A stretch of DNA of 64,000 bases from Actinotalea soli (GTDB taxonomy: Bacteria > Actinomycetota > Actinomycetes > Actinomycetales > Cellulomonadaceae): NCBI RefSeq assembly GCF_017565425.1, contig NZ_JAGEMK010000001.1:124001-188000 (forward strand), in the 5' to 3' direction. Positions 16,111-23,794 of this stretch are shown here, one piece after another (the first letter of the stretch is position 1; each line of letters begins with the position of its first letter). The position numbers and the translations under genes were made by a program. Under the pieces are notes generated by a model that worked only from the letters and a program-made list of their open reading frames with translations, did no database searches and had not been told where the DNA came from.

Positions 16111-16941
16111 TCAGGTGCGGGCTCGGGCAACGGTGTCGGGTAGGCGACAGCGCATGATCATGGTTCCGGGAAGGTAGGCGCCGCGCACGGGCCCCCACCC
16201 TCCCCAGGTGCGGTCGTGGCCAACGGGCCAGGGGGGCTCGACGATCCCCTCGACGAGAAAGCCGGCTCCGACCACCTCGGCGACGTGGTCGCCGACCGTC
16301 CGGTGGTACTCGGCGTACGCGACACGCCCCTCGGCGTCGGTCTCGACGTAGGGGCGCCGGTCGAAGTAGGACCGGATCGCTGTCAGGCCGTGCCGCGAGG
16401 GGTCGTCCGGGAACGCCCACCGCAGGGGATGGGTGACGGCGAAGACCCACCTGCCGCCCGGCCGGAGCACCCGGGCGACCTCGGCGTGCACGGCAGCCGC
16501 GTCGGGGACGAAGGGGATGGCGCCGAAGGCCGTGAAGGCGGTGTCGACGCTCGCACCAGCGAGGGGCAGGGCGCGGGCATCGGCGACCACGGCCGGGGTG
16601 CGCACCCCGGCCGCTCGGTCCAGGTGTGCGCCGGCGGCCAGCATCCCCGGGGAGACGTCGCTGGCGACCACGTGGGCGCCCTGGGCGGCGAGCCAGCGTG
16701 AGCACTGAGCCGCACCCGCACCGATCTCGAGGACCCGGCGCCCGGCGACCGGCCCGAGCAGTCTCGCGTCGGCCTCGCGGAGCCCTTCGGGGCACCAGCA
16801 GAAGTCTGCGGGGCCCAGGAACTCGCCGTGCTCCTCGAGGTACCCCTGGGCGTTCTGGTCCCACCATCCGCGTGCGGCACGGCCGCCGTCCTGGTCGGGG
16901 ACCTCGAAGAACCCGGCCTCGCTGGGCGGACGACGGGTCAT
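16111..16941 (-). CDS. Class I SAM-dependent methyltransferase
   Basis: 276-residue methyltransferase. Motif I is VLEIGAGAAQCSRWLAAQG, the following acidic strand end is VVASDVSPGML, and motif IV falls in the DTAFTAFGAIPFVPD segment with the common RVLRPGGRWVFAVTHP strand after it. It resembles UbiE/Methyltransf_11 proteins found beside polA in many Actinobacteria. The small-molecule substrate is not identifiable. ATG 16941 is preceded by AGAAAGG at 7 nt spacing; an in-frame ATG 54 bases further upstream has no such site. It converges with polA and diverges from the dpp operon. Confidence 0.83.
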   Translation of the reverse strand: MTRRPPSEAGFFEVPDQDGGRAARGWWDQNAQGYLEEHGEFLGPADFCWCPEGLREADARLLGPVAGRRVLEIGAGAAQCSRWLAAQGAHVVASDVSPGMLAAGAHLDRAAGVRTPAVVADARALPLAGASVDTAFTAFGAIPFVPDAAAVHAEVARVLRPGGRWVFAVTHPLRWAFPDDPSRHGLTAIRSYFDRRPYVETDAEGRVAYAEYHRTVGDHVAEVVGAGFLVEGIVEPPWPVGHDRTWGGWGPVRGAYLPGTMIMRCRLPDTVARART

Positions 16942-16983
16942 ACCAGTACCTTTCTCTGGGTCACGGCTGTCACGGCCCGGTAA

Positions 16984-17001
16984 CACCCTGGACACAGGGT
17001 G
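16984..17001. promoter_or_regulatory. Inverted repeat in the methyltransferase/dpp divergent promoter region
   Basis: CACCCTG-GACA-CAGGGTG: perfect 7-bp arms with a 4-nt spacer, between two divergent genes. Size and position suit an operator for a dimeric regulator, but no regulator gene is adjacent and the assignment is a guess. Confidence 0.35.
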
Positions 17002-17068
17002 CCCCTAGCCCCAGCCCAGTCCCGAGCTGACCAGCTCGTCGACGTGCACATCGACAACGGGAGATCGT

Positions 17069-18745
17069 GTGAGGACCATACTCAAGGTGACCGCGGTGAC
17101 GGTCGCAGCCGCCATGGCGCTGAGCGCCTGCGCAGCGAGCGACCGGGACGAGCCCGAGGCCGAGGACGGGGGTGGGACCACCTCGTCAGGTCGGGACACC
17201 TTCATCTTCGCGGCGTCCGCGGACCCGGCCTCCCTGGACCCCGCCTTCGCCAACGACGGCGAGTCCTTCCGCGTGGCCCGGCAGATCTTCGAGGGTCTCG
17301 TGGGTACCGAGCCGGGCACGGCCGACCCGGCCCCCCTGCTCGCCGAGTCCTGGGAGGTGAGCGAGGACGGCCTCGAGTACGTCTTCGACCTCAAGCGGGA
17401 CGTGACGTTCCACGACGGCACGCCCTTCGACGGCGAGGCGGTCTGCGCGAACTTCGAGCGCTGGAACAGCTTCACGGGCGTGCTCCAGTCCGAGAGCCTC
17501 TCCTACTACTGGCAGAAGGTGAACGGCGGGTTCGCGAGCAGCGACGTCGAGTCCCTCGACGGGACCGGCAAGTACGAGAGCTGTGCCGCGCCGGACGAGC
17601 ACACCGCTGTCATCACCCTTGCCTCGCCCCTGCCGGAGTTCATCTCGGCCCTCTCCCTGCCGTCCTTCTCGATGCAGTCCCCGACGGCCCTCGAGGAGTA
17701 CGGTGCGGACGACGTGGGCGGCGACTCCGCCGCGCCGGTGCTCCCCGAGTACGCCACGGAGCACCCCACAGGTACCGGCCCGTTCGTCTTCGACTCGTGG
17801 ACCCGCGGTCAGGAGATCGTGCTCGCCGGGAACCCGGACTACTGGGGCGAGCAGGGCCAGGTGCAGCGGATCGTCTTCACGGTGATCGACGACCCGACCG
17901 CTCGTCGCCAGGCTCTCCAGGCCGGGGACATCGACGGCTTCGACCTCGTCGGGCCGGCGGACGTCGTCGCCCTCGAGGAGGAAGGGTTCCAGATCGTCGA
18001 CCGGGAGCCCTTCAACATCCTCTACCTCGGCATGAACCAGGCCGACCCGGACCTGGCGGACCTCACGGTGCGCCAGGCGATCGCCCACGCGATCAACAAG
18101 GAGGCTCTCGTCGCGCAGACCCTCCCCGAGGGCACCGAGGTCGCGACGAACTTCGTCCCGCCGTCGGTGGCCGGGTGGAGCTCCGACGTCGAGACCTACG
18201 AGTACGACCCCGACCGGGCGCGCGAGCTCCTCGCCGAGGCGGGCAAGTCCGACCTCACCATCGACTTCAACTACCCGACCAACGTCTCGCGGCCCTACAT
18301 GCCGACCCCTGAGCAGGTCTTCCAGTCGATCAGTGCTGACCTCGAGGAGGTCGGGATCACGGTCAACGCCGTGCCCGAGCCGTGGGCGCCGGACTACCTC
18401 GACCGCATGCAGGGCACGCCGGACCACGGCCTGCACCTGCTGGGGTGGACGGGTGACTACAACGACACCTACAACTTCATCGGCGTGTTCTTCGGTGCCG
18501 AGTCGAACGAGTGGGGCTTCAGCGACCCCGAGCTGTTCGAGATGATCGGCGACACCCGGTACCAGACGAGCGTCGACGAGCAGACCGCGGCCTACGAGGC
18601 GGCCAACGAGGCGATCCTGGAGCGCCTGCCCGGCGTTCCGCTCGCTCACCCCGTGCCCTCCCTCGCGTTCAGCCCGTCCGTCCAGGGATACCCGGCCTCG
18701 CCGGTCCAGGACGAGGTCTACAACGTGATCTCGCTCGACGACTGA
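17069..18745 (+). CDS. Peptide/nickel-type ABC transporter substrate-binding lipoprotein
   Basis: Family 5 solute-binding protein (DppA/OppA class), 558 residues. The signal peptide ends in lipobox ALSAC (Cys at about 21), followed by an acidic linker. Typical segments: DPASLDPAFAND, LVGTEPGTADPAPLLAESWE, VTFHDGTPFDGEAV, and the middle part with DPTARRQALQAGDIDGFD. GTG 17069 has GGGAG upstream at a normal distance. It delivers ligand to the DppB-DppC channel encoded just downstream. Family members bind di- or oligopeptides, nickel complexes or opines; the ligand cannot be told from sequence. Confidence 0.9.
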   Translation: MRTILKVTAVTVAAAMALSACAASDRDEPEAEDGGGTTSSGRDTFIFAASADPASLDPAFANDGESFRVARQIFEGLVGTEPGTADPAPLLAESWEVSEDGLEYVFDLKRDVTFHDGTPFDGEAVCANFERWNSFTGVLQSESLSYYWQKVNGGFASSDVESLDGTGKYESCAAPDEHTAVITLASPLPEFISALSLPSFSMQSPTALEEYGADDVGGDSAAPVLPEYATEHPTGTGPFVFDSWTRGQEIVLAGNPDYWGEQGQVQRIVFTVIDDPTARRQALQAGDIDGFDLVGPADVVALEEEGFQIVDREPFNILYLGMNQADPDLADLTVRQAIAHAINKEALVAQTLPEGTEVATNFVPPSVAGWSSDVETYEYDPDRARELLAEAGKSDLTIDFNYPTNVSRPYMPTPEQVFQSISADLEEVGITVNAVPEPWAPDYLDRMQGTPDHGLHLLGWTGDYNDTYNFIGVFFGAESNEWGFSDPELFEMIGDTRYQTSVDEQTAAYEAANEAILERLPGVPLAHPVPSLAFSPSVQGYPASPVQDEVYNVISLDD

Positions 18746-18761
18746 GGGCCGGCCAGGATCG

Positions 18762-19766
18762 ATGCTCCGTCTTGTCATGCAGCGCCTGGCGCTGCTGGTC
18801 CCGACCCTGCTCGGGTTGTCGGTCCTGCTGTTCCTCTGGGTTCGCGCTCTCCCAGGAGGGCCTGCCACGGCCCTCCTGGGCGAGCGCGCCACCCCTGACG
18901 CCGTCGAGCGCATCAACGCGCTCTACGGGTTCGACCGCCCCCTGGTCGAGCAGTACCTGACGTGGCTGGGCCAGCTCCTCCAGGGCAACTTCGGCACCTC
19001 GACCCGCACCGGGCGTCCGGTGCTGGACGAGTTCCTCGTCCGTTTCCCCGCGACGATCGAGCTCACGCTGCTGGCCCTGGTCATCGCGGTCGGGGTGGGG
19101 ATCCCGCTCGGCTACCTCGCGGCACGGCACCAGGGACGGGCCCTGGACCACACCACGGTCGGTGCGTCCTTGCTCGGCGTGACGATCCCGGTCTTCTTCC
19201 TCGCGTTCCTGCTCAAGTACCTCTTCGCGGTGCAGCTCGGGTGGTTCCCCTCCGCCGGGCGTCAGAACCCCGCGATGATCTCGACGCATCCCACGGGCTT
19301 CTACGTCCTGGACGGACTGCTCACCCGCGAGTGGGACGCAGCGTGGGACGCGATGGCCCATCTGGTCCTGCCGGCGGTGGCCCTCGGCTCGATCCCTCTG
19401 GCGATCATCACGAGGATCACGCGCGCGTCGGTCATCGAGGTCCAGAACGCGGACTACGTCCGGACCGCGCGGGCCAAGGGGCTGCGGCCACCACGTCTGC
19501 GCCGACGGGTCGTGCTCCGCAACGCGATGCTGCCGGTCTCGACCACCATCGGCCTGCAGGTCGGACTGCTCCTGTCGGGGGCGGTCCTGACCGAGACCGT
19601 CTTCGCCTTCAACGGGATCGGCAGCTTCCTCGCCAACGCGGTCTTCAACCTCGACTACGCCGTGCTGCAGGGGTTCATCCTCTTCATCGCCGTGGTCTAC
19701 GCCCTGGTGAACCTGGCCGTGGACGTGTCCTACGGCCTCATCGACCCGAGGATGCGAGTGCGATGA
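18762..19766 (+). CDS. dppB: Dipeptide-type ABC transporter permease, DppB class
   Basis: Integral membrane subunit of 334 residues with six predicted helices. Family landmarks: the N-terminal MQRLALLVPTLLGLSVLLFL, the GGPA segment, NFGTSTRTGRPVLDE, and the coupling motif DYVRTARAKGLRPPR that contacts the ATPase. It starts 16 nt after the binding-protein stop and its own stop overlaps the dppC start (ATGA). Function as a peptide-class permease is secure; substrate is not. Confidence 0.92.
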   Translation: MLRLVMQRLALLVPTLLGLSVLLFLWVRALPGGPATALLGERATPDAVERINALYGFDRPLVEQYLTWLGQLLQGNFGTSTRTGRPVLDEFLVRFPATIELTLLALVIAVGVGIPLGYLAARHQGRALDHTTVGASLLGVTIPVFFLAFLLKYLFAVQLGWFPSAGRQNPAMISTHPTGFYVLDGLLTREWDAAWDAMAHLVLPAVALGSIPLAIITRITRASVIEVQNADYVRTARAKGLRPPRLRRRVVLRNAMLPVSTTIGLQVGLLLSGAVLTETVFAFNGIGSFLANAVFNLDYAVLQGFILFIAVVYALVNLAVDVSYGLIDPRMRVR

Positions 19767-20713
19767 GCACCGACCCCAGCGCCCAGCCCCTCCTGCACGC
19801 GACGGCCGGAGCTGCGACAGGCTCACCCGGGCCCTCCGGCCGGGACGCGGGCGCCAGCATCTGGCGCGTGGCGGTCCGCAGGCTCCGCCGCAACCCGGGA
19901 GCGATCCTGGGGGGCGTCATCGTGCTGGTGTTCGTCCTGGTCGCGCTCCTGGCCCCGGTCCTTGCGGCCTACGGGCCCGAGGCGCTGCCGGGGCGTGCCG
20001 AGATCCGGCCGACCTACATCCCCGGGCCATCGTCCGAGTACCCGTTGGGGCTCGACCGCTACGGCGGGGACCTGCTCTCCAAGCTCATCTGGGGCGCCCG
20101 GGCCTCGTTGCTGATCGGCGTGCTCTCCACCCTGCTGGGGCTCCTCGGGGGCGCTCTGCTCGGCCTCGTGGCCGGGGCGTTCGGTGGCTGGGTCGACTCG
20201 GCCACGATGCGTCTGGTCGATCTGATGCTGTCGGTGCCTTCGCTGCTGCTCGCGGTCTCGATCGCCGCGGTGATCGGTCAGTCCTCGACCGCGGTGATCA
20301 TCGCGATCGGCGTGGTGCAGGTGCCGATCTTCGCGCGCCTCCTGCGAGGCACGATGCTCGCCCAACGTGGGCAGGACTACGTCCTCGCGGCGCGCTCGTT
20401 GGGTCTGTCCCGCCGGACCGTGACGATGAGCCACGTGCTGCCCAACAGCCTCGGCCCGGTGATCGTGCAGGCCACCCTGATGCTCGCCACGGCGGTGATC
20501 GAGGCAGCTGCTCTGTCCTTCCTGGGTCTCGGCGGCGGGTCGCCCACGACGCCCGAGTGGGGTCGGATGCTCACCGCGGCGCAGAACGAGCTCGAGGTCG
20601 CGGCTCGCCTCGCCCTCCTGCCCGGGGCGTGCATCGCGGTGACCGCCCTGGGCTTCACCCTCTTCGGCGAGGCGCTGCGCGAGGCCCTCGACCCCAAGAC
20701 CAGGAAGCGGTGA
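19763..20713 (+). CDS. dppC: Dipeptide-type ABC transporter permease, DppC class
   Basis: Second permease, 316 residues, with six predicted helices after a hydrophilic N-terminus of about 40 residues (normal for DppC). It has the typical TDRxG-like segment (PLGLDRYGGDLLSKLIWGAR), the coupling region DYVLAARSLGLSRRT and the end LGFTLFGEALREALDP. ATG 19763 overlaps the dppB stop. An open frame upstream inside dppB is a shadow and was not used. It pairs with DppB to make the pore. Confidence 0.92.
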   Translation: MSTDPSAQPLLHATAGAATGSPGPSGRDAGASIWRVAVRRLRRNPGAILGGVIVLVFVLVALLAPVLAAYGPEALPGRAEIRPTYIPGPSSEYPLGLDRYGGDLLSKLIWGARASLLIGVLSTLLGLLGGALLGLVAGAFGGWVDSATMRLVDLMLSVPSLLLAVSIAAVIGQSSTAVIIAIGVVQVPIFARLLRGTMLAQRGQDYVLAARSLGLSRRTVTMSHVLPNSLGPVIVQATLMLATAVIEAAALSFLGLGGGSPTTPEWGRMLTAAQNELEVAARLALLPGACIAVTALGFTLFGEALREALDPKTRKR

Positions 20714-22461
20714 CCACCGTGGCTGATCCGCTGCTGAGCATCCGCGACCTCGAGGTGACCTTCACGACCGAGGAGGGCCCGACGACGGCGGTCCGCGGGG
20801 CGCGCTTCGACGTGATGGCCGGCGAGACCGTCGCGGTGGTGGGGGAGTCGGGCTCGGGCAAGTCGACCACGGCCATGGCCGTCATCGGTCTGCTGGCCCA
20901 GAACGGCCGCGTCTCGGGTGGTCAGGTCCTGGTCGACGGCCACGACGTCGCGACCCTGGGCGGAGCCGGCATGGCGCGCATGCGCGGCCGCGTCATCGGC
21001 ATGGTGCCGCAGGACCCGATGTCCAACCTCAACCCGGTCGCGCGGGTCGGGGACCAGATCGTCGAGGCCCTCGAGGACAACGGGGTGGCTCGCGGCGGTG
21101 CGGCGCGGCGGCGGGCGGTCGAGCTCCTCGAGGAGGCCGGCCTGCCGGACGCCGCCCGCCGTGCCGGCCAGTACCCCCACGAGTTCTCGGGGGGGATGCG
21201 GCAGCGGGCCCTCATCGCGATGGGGCTGTCCTGCCGCCCGAGGCTCCTCATCGCCGACGAGCCGACCTCGGCCCTGGACGTCACGGTCCAGCGCACCATC
21301 CTCGACCGGCTCGAGGCGTTGACCACCGACCTCGGGACGGCGGTCCTGCTCATCACCCACGACCTGGGGCTCGCCGCGGAACGCGCCGCCAAGATCGTGG
21401 TCATGTACCGCGGCGAGGTGGTCGAGGTGGGCCCCGCCGCCCAGCTGCTGACCGACCCTCAGCACGAGTACACGCGTCGGCTGCTGGCCGCGGCTCCCTC
21501 CCTCGCCTCGCGACGCATCCAGCTCGCGCGGCGCCTAGGAGCGACCTCGGCGGTCGGCGACGACCTGCTCGCCATGTCTGCCGAGACGCCTACGGACGAG
21601 AAGGCCGCGGTGGACGCCCGGGCAGGCGAAGCGTCCACGGAGCATGACGACTCACCGATCGTCGAGGTCAAGGACGTGAGCAAGGTGTTCAGCCTGCGTG
21701 GGTCGAGCCTGTTCTCCCGGGGGCAGCGCTTCACGGCCGTCGACGGCGTCAGCTTCCAGATCCCCCGGGGCAAGACCGTCGCGATCGTCGGTGAGTCGGG
21801 TTCGGGCAAGTCGACCGTGGCCCGGATGATGCTCGACCTGATCCCACCCACCTCGGGCGAGATCACGTTCAACGGCCGCGCGGTGGGGGGCACCGACCGC
21901 GCTGCCGAGGTGCGCTTCCGACGCCAGGTGCAGCCCATCTTCCAGGACCCCTACGCCTCGCTCGACCCCCTCTACACGATCCACCGGACGATCGAGGAGC
22001 CGTTGAGGGCGCATCGCTTCGGCACCGCAGCTGAACGGCGGGACCGGGTGCACGCCCTGATGGCGGACGTCGCGCTGCCCCTCGACCTGCTGGGCCGCTA
22101 CCCGGCCGAGCTCTCGGGAGGCCAGCGCCAGCGGGTCGCGATCGCCCGGGCCCTCGCGCTGAACCCCGACCTCGTGGTGTGCGACGAGGCGGTCTCGGCC
22201 CTCGACGTCATCGTCCAGTCCCAGATCCTGCACCTGCTCGCGGACCTCCAGCACCGACTGGGCCTGAGCTACCTGTTCATCAGCCACGACCTGGCCGTGG
22301 TGCGTCAGATCGCGGACCATGTCTGCGTCATGGAGCGCGGCAGGATCGTCGAGCAGGGCACGGTCGACGACGTCTTCGACCGTCCGCAGCAGGAGTACAC
22401 CCGGGTGCTCCTGGATGCGATCCCGGGCAGGGACCTCCAGCTCGGCCTCGAGGCGGGCTGA
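20710..22461 (+). CDS. Fused dual ATPase of the dipeptide ABC transporter (DppD-DppF)
   Basis: 583 residues holding two complete ABC ATPase domains. The first (about 8-265) has GESGSGKST, the signature EFSGGMRQRALIAMGL and LLIADEPTSALDV. The second (about 315-575) repeats GESGSGKST, then ELSGGQRQRVAIARAL and LVVCDEAVSALDV. Most species encode these as separate dppD and dppF genes; a single chain joining both is a known variant. Both halves look active. GTG 20710 overlaps the dppC stop codon (GTGA). It closes the dpp operon. Confidence 0.92.
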   Translation: MTTVADPLLSIRDLEVTFTTEEGPTTAVRGARFDVMAGETVAVVGESGSGKSTTAMAVIGLLAQNGRVSGGQVLVDGHDVATLGGAGMARMRGRVIGMVPQDPMSNLNPVARVGDQIVEALEDNGVARGGAARRRAVELLEEAGLPDAARRAGQYPHEFSGGMRQRALIAMGLSCRPRLLIADEPTSALDVTVQRTILDRLEALTTDLGTAVLLITHDLGLAAERAAKIVVMYRGEVVEVGPAAQLLTDPQHEYTRRLLAAAPSLASRRIQLARRLGATSAVGDDLLAMSAETPTDEKAAVDARAGEASTEHDDSPIVEVKDVSKVFSLRGSSLFSRGQRFTAVDGVSFQIPRGKTVAIVGESGSGKSTVARMMLDLIPPTSGEITFNGRAVGGTDRAAEVRFRRQVQPIFQDPYASLDPLYTIHRTIEEPLRAHRFGTAAERRDRVHALMADVALPLDLLGRYPAELSGGQRQRVAIARALALNPDLVVCDEAVSALDVIVQSQILHLLADLQHRLGLSYLFISHDLAVVRQIADHVCVMERGRIVEQGTVDDVFDRPQQEYTRVLLDAIPGRDLQLGLEAG

Positions 22462-22529
22462 GTGCTCCGAGAGCCCGTTCCCTGCCGACGGTCGGGACCC
22501 AGGGCCTGATCGGCTCCCCGTCGAGTGGC

Positions 22530-22535
22530 TAGGGT
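22530..22535 (+). promoter_or_regulatory. -10 hexamer TAGGGT upstream of pfkA
   Basis: TAGGGT 63 nt before the pfkA start codon, giving a leader of about 55 nt. Unlike many neighbours, pfkA also has a good ribosome binding site, so this is a leadered transcript. Confidence 0.45.
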
Positions 22536-22598
22536 GGGCATCACGGGCGCGCGACGACGCGTCAGACCCGGCCCCCGAGCGATGAAGGAGTGTCACGC

Positions 22599-23624
22599 GT
22601 GCGTGTCGGACTACTGACGGGTGGCGGGGACTGCCCCGGCCTCAACGCGGCGATCCGCGCCGTCGTCAAGCACGGCGAGGGGCGCTACGGCCACTCGATC
22701 ATCGGGTTCCGCAACGGGTGGAAGGGCGTGGTCGACGGAGACGTCCTGCCCATGGGACGTCAGCACATCCGCAACGTCCTCCCGGTCGGAGGGACCCTGC
22801 TCGGCACGGCACGCTTCCACCCGAAGGCCGAGGACGGAAGCCTGGACGCCGTCATGGCGACCCTCGAGGCCGAGCGGATCGAGGCACTCATCTGCATCGG
22901 TGGCGACGGCACGCTGCACGCTGCGAGCAAGGTGGCCGAGGCAGGAGTCAAGATCGTCGCGATCCCGAAGACGATCGACAACGACGTCGCGGGCACCGAC
23001 CTCTCGATCGGGTTCCACACCGCCGTCAACATCGCGACCGAGGCCATCGACCGCGTGCACACCACCGCCGAGAGCCACAACCGCGTCATGGTGGTCGAGG
23101 TGATGGGTCGACACGCGGGATGGATCGCGGTCAACTCCGGGATCGCCGGCGGGGCCGAGCTCGTCCTGGCCCCCGAGGAGCCCTTCGACATCGATCAGGT
23201 CGTCAAGTTCCTCAAGCACCGCCATCGTGCTCACGCCAACTTCTCGATCGTCGTGGTGGCCGAGGGGGCCGAGCCGCGCGAGGGCGGCTCGATGGACTAC
23301 ACCACCCAGGTGGGCAAGTACGGGGAGATCATCGCCGGGGCCATCGGGGACCGGCTCGCCCACGAGATCGAGCAGCGCACCGGGTTCGACACGCGCGTCA
23401 CGATCCTGGGACACGTGCAGCGTGGCGGGTCACCGACGCCGACCGACCGGATCCTCGGCAGCCGCTTCGGTGTCGCGGCGATGGACGCCATCTCGGAGGG
23501 GCAGAGCGGCGTCATGACCGCTCTGCGGGGCGAGCGCGTCGAGCTGGTCCCGCTCGCCGAGGTCGCGGGCAAGGTCAAGCACGTCCCGCTGGACCTGCTC
23601 CGCGTGGCACAGACCCTCGCCTGA
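22599..23624 (+). CDS. pfkA: 6-phosphofructokinase
   Basis: Commits fructose-6-phosphate to glycolysis, 341 residues. GLLTGGGDCPGLN forms the N-terminal nucleotide loop. GGDGTLHAAS carries the Gly associated with ATP use (PPi enzymes have Asp there), while PKTIDND has the Lys commonly seen in PPi-type and actinobacterial enzymes. MGRHAGWIA and the C-terminal segments are intact. GTG 22599 follows AAGGAG at 8 nt; an in-frame GTG at 22590 lies inside that ribosome binding site and was rejected. It stands alone between the dpp operon and rpsA. I favour ATP as donor; this rests on one residue. Confidence 0.92.
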   Translation: MRVGLLTGGGDCPGLNAAIRAVVKHGEGRYGHSIIGFRNGWKGVVDGDVLPMGRQHIRNVLPVGGTLLGTARFHPKAEDGSLDAVMATLEAERIEALICIGGDGTLHAASKVAEAGVKIVAIPKTIDNDVAGTDLSIGFHTAVNIATEAIDRVHTTAESHNRVMVVEVMGRHAGWIAVNSGIAGGAELVLAPEEPFDIDQVVKFLKHRHRAHANFSIVVVAEGAEPREGGSMDYTTQVGKYGEIIAGAIGDRLAHEIEQRTGFDTRVTILGHVQRGGSPTPTDRILGSRFGVAAMDAISEGQSGVMTALRGERVELVPLAEVAGKVKHVPLDLLRVAQTLA

Positions 23625-23657
23625 GCACCCGGCGGGCGGACGGTCGGCGGGTGCTTT
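23625..23657 (+). terminator. Terminator of pfkA
   Basis: GCACCCG at 23625-23631 pairs with CGGGTGC at 23648-23654, followed by TTT. It begins right after the pfkA stop. The T run is also the start of the rpsA -35 element. Confidence 0.65.
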
Positions 23658-23685
23658 GACCGTGGCTTCCTCTCGCGCCTAGGAT
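23656..23685 (+). promoter_or_regulatory. rpsA promoter
   Basis: TTGACC at 23656-23661 and TAGGAT at 23680-23685 with an 18-bp spacer, a good match to the housekeeping sigma consensus. It gives a leader of about 100 nt before rpsA. Confidence 0.65.
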
Positions 23686-23747
23686 GGGATGAGGCGTGGC
23701 ACGTCTGCGCGCCCGGATCTCGATCCCATGATCCTGCATCCCGCACC

Positions 23748-23777
23748 ACTCCCTGTCCGCACTACTCCCTGTCCGCA
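23748..23777 (+). repeat. 14-nt direct repeat in the rpsA leader
   Basis: ACTCCCTGTCCGCA occurs at 23748-23761 and again at 23764-23777 with 2 nt between. It sits in the untranslated leader just before rpsA. Confidence 0.85.
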
Positions 23778-23794
23778 TCGGAGCTCGAAACTCA

